Origin: Gammaproteobacteria bacterium
GTDB taxonomy: Bacteria; Pseudomonadota; Gammaproteobacteria; Halothiobacillales; Halothiobacillaceae
NCBI GenBank assembly: GCA_029335925.2
Contig: JARJMX020000075.1
Span: forward strand, 1 to 12,926
Reading direction: 5' to 3'
DNA: 12,926 nt
Shown here: in pieces, positions 1-7,803 of the stretch
Layout: each line of letters begins with the position of its first letter
How positions within the stretch are numbered: position 1 is the first letter of the stretch
Program-made: the position numbers and the translations under genes
Notes under the pieces: generated by a model
Databases searched by the model: none
The model's input: only the letters and a program-made list of their open reading frames with translations
What the model was told of the DNA's origin: nothing

Positions 1-681
1 CGCGTGCAGGGAGACGGCCAGCGAAACATCCACCCGCTCCTGCAGGCGCGCCATGGCAGGCACCACGCCGGAGGAGCTGACCGTCACCCGACGCTTAGAA
101 AGGCCAAAGGCGTTGTCCTACAACATAATCTGGGCGGCATCGACCACCGCCTCGAAGTTGAGCAGGGGCTCGCCCATGCCCATGAACACGATGTGACTGA
201 TCTAGCGTTCGGAGGGCAGCGTCTTTTCAACCAGGCGGTGCTCGGCCATCCACAGCTGGGCGACGATCTCGGCCGCACTCATGGTGCGGTTGAAGCCCTG
301 CCGACCGGTGGAGCAGAAGGTGCAGGCCAGCGCGCAGCCGACCTGAGAGGAGACGCATAGCGTGGCCCGGTCCCGCTCGGGGATATAGACCATCTCCACG
401 CTATTGCCCGAATCAAGGCGCAGCATCCATTTGATTGTCCCGTCGCGGGATTTCTGTTCGAACTGCACCTTAGGAAGGCGGATTTCGGCGACCTGTGCAA
501 GCTTCTCGCGCAGGGACTTGGACAGATCACTCATAGCGGCGAAGTCGGTCACGCCGCGCTGGTGAATCCACTTCATCACCTGCACGGCGCGGAAAGGTTT
601 CTCGCCCATCTCGACGAAAAACTGCTCGAGCTTGCCCTTGGGCAGGCCGAGGAGGTTGATCTTGCCGCCAGAGTCGATCAT
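1..681 (-). pseudogene. rlmN: rlmN, dual-specificity 23S rRNA A2503 / tRNA A37 C2-methyltransferase; partial, with two in-frame TAG codons
   Basis: Radical-SAM enzyme that methylates C2 of A2503 in 23S rRNA and of A37 in some tRNAs. From the ATG at 681 the protein begins [16 protein letters not shown], a typical RlmN start (an alternative GTG start lies at 687). It carries the CxxxCxxC 4Fe-4S/SAM motif as C116-ALA-C120-TF-C123. Codon 160 (202-204) and codon 188 (118-120) are both TAG. The same frame nevertheless continues to the window edge with unmistakable RlmN sequence: VFMGMGEPLLNF after the first TAG, and [20 protein letters not shown] after the second. About 227 codons are visible; the family is usually 350-400 residues, so the C-terminal part lies outside. 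There is no frameshift. It may be a young pseudogene, a sequencing error or a read-through gene. The family call is secure; functionality is not. It lies 26 bases after ndk, its usual neighbour. Confidence 0.85.
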
Positions 682-707
682 GCCCACGGGGTGTCGTCGT
701 CCAGCGA

Positions 708-1133
708 TCAGCGCGGGCAGATCTCTTCGGGTTTGAAGAAGAAGTCGATCTCGATCTTCGCGTTCTCCAAGCTGTCGGAACCGTGCACAGCGTTGGCGTC
801 GATGCTGTCGGCGAAGTCGGCGCGGATGGTGCCCGGCTCGGCCTTCTTCGGATCGGTGGCGCCCATCAGGTCGCGGTTTTTGGCGACGGCGTTTTCGCCT
901 TCCAGGACCTGGATCATCACCGGGCCGGAGGTCATGAAGCTGACCAGATCACCAAAGAAGGGGCGATCCTTGTGCACCGCGTAGAAGCCTTCAGCCTGCT
1001 CGCGGGTTAGGCGCATCATTTTGGCAGCGACGATCTTCAAGCCAGCGTTCTCGAAGCGGCTGTAAATGGCGCCGATCAGGTTCTTGGCGACGGCATCGGG
1101 CTTGATGATGGAAAGGGTGCGCTCAACGGCCAT
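708..1133 (-). CDS. ndk: Nucleoside diphosphate kinase
   Basis: Transfers the gamma phosphate between NTPs and NDPs through a phosphohistidine and so balances nucleotide pools in the cytoplasm. The 141-residue product is the normal length. It starts [15 protein letters not shown], the conserved strand with the Lys that contacts the phosphates, and has the signature NAVHGSDS with the catalytic His at 117. The start codon at 1133 is preceded by a GGAG about ten bases upstream, which is rather far. A promoter-like pair lies at 1179-1206, so it can be transcribed independently of the isc operon 278 bases upstream. The stop is TGA. The position between iscX and rlmN is the standard gammaproteobacterial one. 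Confidence 0.97.
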   Translation of the reverse strand: MAVERTLSIIKPDAVAKNLIGAIYSRFENAGLKIVAAKMMRLTREQAEGFYAVHKDRPFFGDLVSFMTSGPVMIQVLEGENAVAKNRDLMGATDPKKAEPGTIRADFADSIDANAVHGSDSLENAKIEIDFFFKPEEICPR

Positions 1134-1178
1134 AGTTTAGGGACTCCGGAAGGAATGGTCAGGAAACTAGAATCCGGC

Positions 1179-1206
1179 ATTGTATGCCGGTTGACTCGCC
1201 TGATAA
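1179..1206 (-). promoter_or_regulatory. Putative sigma-70 promoter of ndk
   Basis: Read on the minus strand: TTATCA (1201-1206, 4/6 to the -35 consensus), 16 bases, TACAAT (1179-1184, 5/6 to the -10). It lies about 45 bases before the ndk start codon. The -10 sits inside a perfect inverted repeat, CCGGCATTGTATGCCGG (1174-1190), with 7-bp arms and a 3-base centre. This could be an operator, a start-site structure or chance. Confidence 0.5.
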
Positions 1207-1227
1207 AGGGAATGTATGTGCGCCAGA

Positions 1228-1398
1228 GCTATCGCATGAGCCTGTTGGATGGCCCCGCTCTCCGTGCAGGGGCGCCTCACCGCGACCGGTGAGGGGGCGG
1301 AGGGCGATCGACCCGTATAACCCAACAGGGCAAGGAAGGATTTCTCTGCATGCTGCATTTTCACGGTGCGCGAGCGTTGCAGACCCTCATGCGAGGGC
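1228..1398 (+). ncRNA. Candidate structured RNA of unknown family between iscX and ndk
   Basis: No gene fits here, but the stretch folds into a compact three-way junction. P1 is CGCATGAG (1233-1240) with CTCATGCG (1386-1393), extendable to 1228/1398 with one mismatch. P2 is CCTGTTGG (1241-1248) with CCAACAGG (1322-1329), directly stacked on P1. Inside P2, P3 pairs 1257-1264 with 1298-1305, and it is capped by CCTCACCG/CGGTGAGG (1275-1282/1287-1294) with a CGAC loop. The third arm P4 pairs TCTGCATGCT (1345-1354) with 1373-1383 (one bulge), followed by a 4-bp stem and a 7-base loop. Four G-U pairs exist only if the plus strand is the RNA; two edge pairs favour the minus strand, so the strand is a lean. 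A weak plus-strand promoter, TTGACT-N18-TATGTG (1191-1220), would start transcription near 1227. I recognise no tRNA, tmRNA, SRP, RNase P or known riboswitch motif. It may instead be a DNA-level repeat or a 3' UTR. Confidence 0.4.
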
Positions 1399-1411
1399 GA
1401 GGTTAGGGCGC

Positions 1412-1606
1412 TCAGTCGCGCTCGTCGATCCAGGCCATCTGGATCGCTTCGAGGATCTTCTCGTTGGATTTCTCCGGGGCGCCGGTAAAACCCGGCAGCG
1501 CCAGCACCCAGGCGTAGAGGTCGGTAAAACGCACCCACTGCGGATCCACCTCGGGATGGGCCTCATGGAGCGCGATGGCAATGTCGCGGATGTCGGTCCA
1601 GTTCAT
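1412..1606 (-). CDS. iscX: IscX, small Fe-S assembly regulator/frataxin-like adaptor
   Basis: Small acidic protein of the Isc system. Family members bind iron and the desulfurase IscS and modulate cluster assembly. The 64-residue product (about 66 in E. coli) begins MNWTDIRDIAIALHEAHPEV and keeps the family blocks VRFTDLYAWV and the C-terminal SNEKILEAIQMAWIDE. The start at 1606 lies one base beyond the fdx stop codon, so the two are translationally linked. It is the last gene of the isc operon here. Its known partner IscS is not encoded in this window, so its working partner must be elsewhere or different. The stop is TGA. Confidence 0.96.
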   Translation of the reverse strand: MNWTDIRDIAIALHEAHPEVDPQWVRFTDLYAWVLALPGFTGAPEKSNEKILEAIQMAWIDERD

Positions 1607-1607
1607 T

Positions 1608-1946
1608 TCAGTGCCCCTCGGAAGCCAGGTTGATGGTGTACTTCGGGATCTCGACCACAAGGTCGGTGTCGCCCACCACCGCCTGGCAGGACAGGCGCGA
1701 GTCCGGCTCCAGGCCCCAGGCCTTGTCGAGCATGTCGTCCTCGCACTCAGACGGCGGCTCCAGGCTCTCGCCCCCTTCGCGCACCCAGACGTGACAGGTG
1801 GTGCAGGCGCAGGATTTCTCGCAGGCGTGCTCAATGTCGATGTCATGCGCGAGCGCGGCATCGAGAATGGTGGTGCCGGGCTCGGCCTCAATCATCGCGC
1901 CTTCAGGACAGAGACGTTCGTGCGGCAGGAAGATGATGCGTGGCAT
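1608..1946 (-). CDS. fdx: Isc-type [2Fe-2S] ferredoxin
   Basis: Adrenodoxin-like ferredoxin thought to deliver electrons during Fe-S cluster assembly on IscU/IscA. The 112-residue product is the family length. The cluster ligands are Cys42, Cys48, Cys51 and Cys87 (motifs ACEKSCACTTC and LSCQAVV), and the extra Cys46 found in E. coli Fdx is also present. I place the start at the ATG at 1946 because the protein then begins MPRIIFLPHERLCPEG like its homologues and follows the hscA stop by four bases. An ATG ten codons upstream (1976) would overlap hscA by 26 bases and add unrelated residues. The stop is TGA, one base before iscX. Confidence 0.97.
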   Translation of the reverse strand: MPRIIFLPHERLCPEGAMIEAEPGTTILDAALAHDIDIEHACEKSCACTTCHVWVREGGESLEPPSECEDDMLDKAWGLEPDSRLSCQAVVGDTDLVVEIPKYTINLASEGH

Positions 1947-1950
1947 GACG

Positions 1951-3852
<1,902 letters not shown>

Positions 3853-3861
3853 GAGGCAGAC

Positions 3862-4341
3862 TTAGGAAGGAATCTGTTCGAGGAAGCGCTTGAGGAACTG
3901 CAGGCGCTGGAGGGTGCGGCGGGCCTCGGTCAAATCGCCAGCGTCGATGGCCCGGCGGAGGACGGACCAGGTTGCGCTCCACAGCCCCTGCACATCATCC
4001 CGCAAACGGGCTCGTGCCTGGGCGTCATGCGCCTCATCGAGGGCCTCGCGCAGCTCCATCTGCTGCATGAGGAAGGCGGGATCCTGCAGCGTCTCAGCCT
4101 CGTCCAGCGGTGCGCCGAGCAGCTCCAGCAGGTGGCTGGCGCGCTTGAGGGGATCGGACAGGGTGTCGTGCGCGTCGTTGATGTCGGCAGCACGCTGGAC
4201 GGCCAGGCGGCGTTCCAGGGCGCTGCCGAGGCTGAACCGGTCGGGGTGGAACTGGGCGCGCAGCCGATCGAAGCGCTCCGCGAGCGCGATCTCGTCGATG
4301 TCCAGTGCGGGAGGAAAACCGAGCAGCTCGAAGGCGTTCAT
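3862..4341 (-). CDS. hscB: Fe-S assembly co-chaperone HscB (J-protein)
   Basis: J-type co-chaperone that recruits IscU to HscA and stimulates its ATPase. The 159-residue product has the two-part HscB architecture. The N-terminal J domain (about 1-75) carries the HPD tripeptide at residues 32-34 (FHPDRF) and the helix AVQRAADINDAHDTL. The C-terminal three-helix bundle, about 85-159, contains the IscU-binding surface (PAFLMQQMELREALDEA and FLKRFLEQI). The start at 4341 leaves one base after the iscA stop codon, so coupled translation is likely. The stop is TAA. Confidence 0.96.
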   Translation of the reverse strand: MNAFELLGFPPALDIDEIALAERFDRLRAQFHPDRFSLGSALERRLAVQRAADINDAHDTLSDPLKRASHLLELLGAPLDEAETLQDPAFLMQQMELREALDEAHDAQARARLRDDVQGLWSATWSVLRRAIDAGDLTEARRTLQRLQFLKRFLEQIPS

Positions 4342-4342
4342 G

Positions 4343-4666
4343 TCAGACGGTGAAGCTCTTGCCGCAGCCGCAGGAATCCTTCACGTTCGGATTGTTGAAC
4401 TTGAGCCCGACGTTCAGACCTTCGCGCACGAGGTCCAGTTCCGAGCCATCGAGGTGGAGCAGTCCTTTCGGGTCGGTAACCACGGTCACGCCATGGCTCT
4501 CGAACACGATATCCTCAGAGTGGATCTCATCGGCATACTCAAGCACATAGGATAGCCCGGAACAGCCAGAGGACTTGACCCCCACCCGCAGCCCGATCCC
4601 CTTGCCGCGACGGGCGAGATGCTCCTTGACATAGTTCGCAGCCTTCTCGGTCAGGGTGATGCTCAT
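4343..4666 (-). CDS. iscA: A-type Fe-S carrier IscA
   Basis: HesB-like protein that carries iron or Fe-S clusters to apo-targets, chiefly [4Fe-4S] enzymes. The 107 residues match E. coli IscA exactly in length, and the three ligands are at Cys35, Cys99 and Cys101 ([11 protein letters not shown] and [10 protein letters not shown]). The start at 4666 begins [14 protein letters not shown] longer frame upstream would run through iscR and is rejected. It begins only five bases after the iscR stop codon: in most gammaproteobacteria iscS and iscU lie between these two genes, and here nothing does. The stop is TGA. Confidence 0.97.
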   Translation of the reverse strand: MSITLTEKAANYVKEHLARRGKGIGLRVGVKSSGCSGLSYVLEYADEIHSEDIVFESHGVTVVTDPKGLLHLDGSELDLVREGLNVGLKFNNPNVKDSCGCGKSFTV

Positions 4667-4671
4667 GCGGC

Positions 4672-5163
4672 TCAGGCCTCGCTGTGGATGGGGACAACGT
4701 GATGCTCGCGGGTCTTGCCGAAACGCACGCGCAGATCCTGTTGCTCGGCGATCTCCAGCACGTCGCGGCGTTGCATTAAGGACTCTAGGGTGATGCCGGA
4801 GAGGAAGGTATGAATCTGTCTCGTCAGATCGGTCCACAGGTCATGAGTGAGGCACTTGGTGTGGTCCTGGCAATTTGCCTTGCCTTCGCAACGACGCACG
4901 TCGAGCGGCTCGTCAACCGCGGAGATGACTTCGGCGATATTGATCTGCGCGGCGGGGCGGCCGAGATTGTAGCCCCCTCCGGGACCGCGGGTGCTGGCCA
5001 CGAGACCACAGCGGCGTAGCTGGGCAAACAGCTGTTCCAGGTAGGAGAGGGAGATCCCCTGGCGCTCGGCAATGTCCGCAAGCGTGATGGGACCATGACC
5101 CTGATGCAGAGCAAGATCAAGAATGGCAGTCACCGCGTAGCGACCTTTGGTGGTCAGACGCAT
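4672..5163 (-). CDS. iscR: Rrf2-family Fe-S sensing repressor IscR
   Basis: Transcription regulator that represses the isc operon when carrying a [2Fe-2S] cluster and controls other promoters as the apo form. The 163-residue product has an N-terminal winged helix ([18 protein letters not shown]; recognition region [13 protein letters not shown]; wing [10 protein letters not shown]). Cluster ligands sit at Cys92, Cys98, Cys104 and His107, identical in position to E. coli IscR, so it should be a genuine Fe-S-sensing member. The start ATG at 5163 has a good Shine-Dalgarno, GGAG (5170-5173), six bases upstream. The stop is TGA, five bases from iscA. It is the promoter-proximal gene of the isc operon. 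Confidence 0.97.
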   Translation of the reverse strand: MRLTTKGRYAVTAILDLALHQGHGPITLADIAERQGISLSYLEQLFAQLRRCGLVASTRGPGGGYNLGRPAAQINIAEVISAVDEPLDVRRCEGKANCQDHTKCLTHDLWTDLTRQIHTFLSGITLESLMQRRDVLEIAEQQDLRVRFGKTREHHVVPIHSEA

Positions 5164-5197
5164 GGCCGTCTCCAGTTTGAAAGGTTCAATATTGGAT

Positions 5198-5225
5198 AGT
5201 ATACAATCCCAAGCGCAAAGGTCAT
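5198..5225 (-). promoter_or_regulatory. Putative isc operon promoter and operator region
   Basis: On the minus strand, ATGACC (5220-5225, 4/6) lies 16 bases from TATACT (5198-5203, 5/6), upstream of iscR. The -35 overlaps the cysE stop codon. Just downstream are the 8-bp palindrome CAATATTG (5187-5194) and the inverted repeat TTGAA-3-TTCAA (5177-5189), reaching almost to the ribosome site. IscR autoregulation would be expected here, but I cannot match the E. coli type 1 or type 2 IscR consensus confidently. Confidence 0.5.
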
Positions 5226-6007
5226 CTATTTGTCCCTGTTTTCGCTGGGGCATTATTTGTGGCCTCGTCAGGCAAGCCAACATCGCCCAGGGGTGGCAGT
5301 GACCCGGTCTCGACCTCGCCTCCCATTGCTCGTACCTGGGCGGAGAGCTGTTCGATCCGGGCATCCAGCCTTTGGATGTGGTCGAGCATGCAGTTAATCG
5401 CGTGCGCGACCGGGTCGGGCATGTCCTGGGCCACGCCGTAAGCGTCGAAGCCGAGCTTCTGCGCCATCGCCTCGCGTTTGCGATTTGCCTCGCCACGCTG
5501 CTGCACCACGCGGCCGGGGATGCCGACCACCGTGGCCCCGGGCGGTACGTCCTTAAGTACCACTGCGTTCGAGCCCACCCGGCAGCCCGCGCCTAAGGTA
5601 ATCGGGCCGAGGATCTTCGCCCCAGCACCGATTACTACGTTATTCTCCAGGGTGGGGTGGCGTTTACCCTCTTTCCAACTGGTGCCGCCGAGGGTCACGC
5701 CGTGATAAATGGTGCAGTCGTCGCCGATTTCGGCCGTCTCACCGATCACGACACCCATGCCATGATCAATGAAAAAGCGGCGGCCGATTTTCGCCCCAGG
5801 GTGGATCTCGATGCCGGTCAGCCAGCGGCCGAGGGTGGAGAGCCAGCGCGCCAGCCAGCGCAGCCGATGTTGCCATAACCAATGGCAGAGGCGGTGCAGC
5901 CAAACGGCATGCAGGCCAGGATAGGTGGTCAGTATCTCGAAGGCGTTGCGGGCGGCGGGGTCGCGCGCATAAATACTGCGGATGTCTTCGCGAATGCGGT
6001 CAAACAT
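5222..6007 (-). CDS. cysE: Serine O-acetyltransferase
   Basis: Makes O-acetyl-L-serine from serine and acetyl-CoA, the committed step of cysteine synthesis. The 261-residue product lacks the long N-terminal helical domain of E. coli CysE and resembles the shorter Pseudomonas/Bacillus type. The left-handed beta-helix of hexapeptide repeats spans about 65-165 ([55 protein letters not shown]). The catalytic Asp-His pair is D81-H82, and the CoA-binding segment is [16 protein letters not shown]-terminal extension (about 195-235) looks like a short coiled coil. It starts three bases after the trmJ stop codon, so the two share a transcript. Its place before iscR links cysteine supply to Fe-S assembly. 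The stop is TGA. Confidence 0.96.
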   Translation of the reverse strand: MFDRIREDIRSIYARDPAARNAFEILTTYPGLHAVWLHRLCHWLWQHRLRWLARWLSTLGRWLTGIEIHPGAKIGRRFFIDHGMGVVIGETAEIGDDCTIYHGVTLGGTSWKEGKRHPTLENNVVIGAGAKILGPITLGAGCRVGSNAVVLKDVPPGATVVGIPGRVVQQRGEANRKREAMAQKLGFDAYGVAQDMPDPVAHAINCMLDHIQRLDARIEQLSAQVRAMGGEVETGSLPPLGDVGLPDEATNNAPAKTGTNR

Positions 6008-6010
6008 AGC

Positions 6011-6790
6011 TTAGTTCTTCATCTTTTTCTGCACCGCGGTCAGCATGCCGCGCAGGATATCGACCTCGTTCGGCGTGATGCGAGCGCGCTGCAAAAGATG
6101 GCGCAGCTTCTGCATTAGGTGGCGCGGGTTGGCAGGGTCGAGGAAGCCCAGTCCCTCGAGCACTGCTTGCCAGTGCGCGAGCAGATTTTCCACCGCATCA
6201 TGTGGGGCGGGCGCTGGGAGTTCAACGGCCGGCCGAAGGCCCTCATCCTCCAGCAGGGCCTGGCGCAGCTCGTAGGCGGTCACCTGCACCGCCTGGGCAA
6301 GGTTGAGCGAGCTGTACTCCGGGTGGGCGGGGATGATCATGTGCGCATGGCAGCGGCCGAGTTCGGCGTTGGTGAGGCCGGCGTGCTCGCGGCCGAATAC
6401 CAAGGCCACCTCGCCCTCCTGCACCGCAAGCTCGCGGATGGCCTGGACGGCGGCCTGGCGCACCGTTAAAAGCTCGTGCGGTGCATCGCGCAGGCGGGCG
6501 CTGGCCCCCACCACCCAGTGGCAGCCGATCAGCGCCGCGTCCAACGAGTCGACGATCTGCGCGGATCGGAGAACATCGGTTGCCCCGGAGGCCATCGCCT
6601 CGGCCTCGGCATCGATACGCGCCTTCGGGGCGACGAGGATCAGCCGGGCAAGGCCCATGGTCTTCATCGCCCGCGCGGTGGAGCCGATGTTGCCGGGATG
6701 TGTGGTGCCGACCAGTACGATCCGAAGGCGCGCAAAACGCGGATCGTGGCCGGGAATGCTTGGTTTGGCTGTGATATCTTGTTGAATCAT
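6011..6790 (-). CDS. trmJ: tRNA (cytidine/uridine-2'-O-)-methyltransferase TrmJ
   Basis: SPOUT-class enzyme that 2'-O-methylates position 32 in the anticodon loop of several tRNAs. The 259-residue product carries the three SPOUT motifs: RIVLVGTTHPGNIGSTARAM (23-42), FGREHAGLTNAEL (132-144) and YSSLNLAQAVQVTAYEL (159-175). The last two form the trefoil knot that binds SAM. A C-terminal helical domain (about 200-259) follows. The N-terminus is some 20 residues longer than in E. coli TrmJ; no other ATG lies before motif 1, so the ATG at 6790 is used. It is divergent from suhB across 23 bases and is followed by cysE after three. The stop is TAA. Confidence 0.95.
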   Translation of the reverse strand: MIQQDITAKPSIPGHDPRFARLRIVLVGTTHPGNIGSTARAMKTMGLARLILVAPKARIDAEAEAMASGATDVLRSAQIVDSLDAALIGCHWVVGASARLRDAPHELLTVRQAAVQAIRELAVQEGEVALVFGREHAGLTNAELGRCHAHMIIPAHPEYSSLNLAQAVQVTAYELRQALLEDEGLRPAVELPAPAPHDAVENLLAHWQAVLEGLGFLDPANPRHLMQKLRHLLQRARITPNEVDILRGMLTAVQKKMKN

Positions 6791-6793
6791 TAT
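6765..6793 (+). promoter_or_regulatory. Weak candidate suhB promoter inside the trmJ 5' end
   Basis: TTGGCT (6765-6770, 4/6) is followed after 17 bases by CATTAT (6788-6793, 4/6), which would place the transcript start about 14 bases before the suhB ATG. The -10 overlaps the trmJ start codon. No clear Shine-Dalgarno is present before suhB. The intergenic gap is only 23 bases, so any suhB promoter must overlap trmJ; this is the best pair I see. Confidence 0.3.
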
Positions 6794-6813
6794 TTCTACA
6801 AAGATTCGTCGTC

Positions 6814-7617
6814 ATGCATCCGATGCTGAACACCGCTGTGCGCGCCGCCCGCGCCGCGGGTACCATCATGTTGCGCGCCAGCTCGCGCCTCGACAGGCTG
6901 AATGTCGAAAGCAAACAACGTAATGATTTTGTTACCGAGGTCGACCGTCAGGCCGAGGCCGTGATCATCGACATCCTCAGCAAGGCCTACCCCCAGCATA
7001 GCTTTCTCGGGGAGGAGACCGGTCGCAGTGGCCAGGGCGGCAGCGACTTTCAGTGGATCATTGACCCGCTCGATGGCACCACCAACTACCTGCACGGCAT
7101 CCCGCAGTACGCCATTTCCATCGCCCTCGAACACCAGGGTCGCCTGGAGCAGGCCGTGGTCTATGATCCGGTCAAGGATGAGTTGTTTACCGCCAGCCGT
7201 GGGGGGGGTGCCTTCCTCAACAGCCGCCGCATCCGCGTCACCGGCCTCAAGGGCCTGGAAGGCGCCCTGCTCGGCACCGGTATACCGTTCCGCGACGACC
7301 AGCCGATCGAGCCGTTCCTTGCCACCCTACGCGGCATGCTCGGTCCGATCGCCGGTATCCGGCGCGCGGGCTCCGCGGCCCTGGACCTCGCCTACGTGGC
7401 GGCGGGCCGCCTCGATGGCTATTGGGAGTTCGCCCTCAAGCCCTGGGACATGGCGGCGGGCCTGCTGTTGGTGCGCGAGGCGGGCGGGATGGTCACCGAC
7501 TTTGCCGGTGGCGACAGTTCGATGAAGAGCGGCAACGTCATCGCCGCCAACCCCCGCCTGCTCCACGCCATGCTAACAGTCATCCAGAATAGCGTTGGGC
7601 CGGAGTATCACCGTTAA
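6814..7617 (+). CDS. suhB: Inositol-1-monophosphatase family protein SuhB
   Basis: Mg-dependent phosphatase of the inositol monophosphatase family. In E. coli SuhB also binds RNA polymerase/NusA in rRNA antitermination, with phosphatase activity dispensable. The 267-residue product matches E. coli in length. Metal ligands are Glu67 (FLGEE), Asp84 and Asp87 (WIIDPLDGTTNY), and Asp212 in KPWDMAAG. The start at 6814 (MHPMLNTAVRAARAAG) is the conserved N-terminus. It is the only plus-strand gene of the window, divergent from trmJ and convergent with secF, as usual in the order I recall from Pseudomonas. The stop is TAA. Confidence 0.97.
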   Translation: MHPMLNTAVRAARAAGTIMLRASSRLDRLNVESKQRNDFVTEVDRQAEAVIIDILSKAYPQHSFLGEETGRSGQGGSDFQWIIDPLDGTTNYLHGIPQYAISIALEHQGRLEQAVVYDPVKDELFTASRGGGAFLNSRRIRVTGLKGLEGALLGTGIPFRDDQPIEPFLATLRGMLGPIAGIRRAGSAALDLAYVAAGRLDGYWEFALKPWDMAAGLLLVREAGGMVTDFAGGDSSMKSGNVIAANPRLLHAMLTVIQNSVGPEYHR

Positions 7618-7803
7618 CAGGATGTAAAAAAGCTGCCTGCCCTTTTTCAACGCGCCTCATCGCGGTACACGCCCGCGACGGGCTTCGATAATCAATCACG
7701 TATCGTGATGGTTTCTCGTGTGAGCCGTTCATGGCTCGCCAATCTAGGCTGCTTCAAAGGCTTTTGACCCAGCCTGGAGGGCGGACCTCCTACGCCGATG
7801 ATC
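7618..7803. repeat. Convergent suhB/secF intergenic region with a run of short hairpins
   Basis: No gene, tRNA or canonical terminator is seen. Consecutive perfect inverted repeats are: AAAAAG/CTTTTT (7627-7647); GCCCG/CGGGC (7671-7683); ATCACG/CGTGAT (7695-7709); GAGCC/GGCTC (7722-7737); AGGCTG/CAGCCT (7746-7775) with an inner TCAAA/TTTGA stem and a GGCT loop; and GGAGG/CCTCC (7776-7790). TCATCG (7657-7662) and CGATGA (7796-7801) could close the set. On the minus strand the last hairpin is preceded by GTAG, which recalls REP elements. It may be a REP cluster, a 3' end processing or termination zone, or a structured RNA. Confidence 0.4.

Noticed and set aside
202..278. A frameshift in rlmN instead of nonsense codons
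   Set aside because: The original frame resumes directly after each TAG with conserved RlmN residues, so no base is gained or lost.
1384..1397. CCCTC/GAGGG hairpin as the isc operon terminator
   Set aside because: The stem is short and no U tract follows on the minus strand.
1228..1398. Known RNA families (6S, tmRNA, RNase P, SRP, tRNA) for the structured element
   Set aside because: The length resembles 6S, but 6S is a single rod with a central bubble, whereas this has a three-way junction. No tmRNA tag frame, SRP GGAAG-type loop or tRNA arms were found.
1167..1538. Minus-strand frame of 123 codons across the iscX-ndk gap
   Set aside because: It overlaps iscX in another frame, has no ribosome site and no conserved sequence, and would run through the structured region.
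7618..7650. AAAAAG/CTTTTT hairpin as a suhB terminator
   Set aside because: The stem is A-T only with a nine-base loop and no GC core, so it does not meet the form of an intrinsic terminator.
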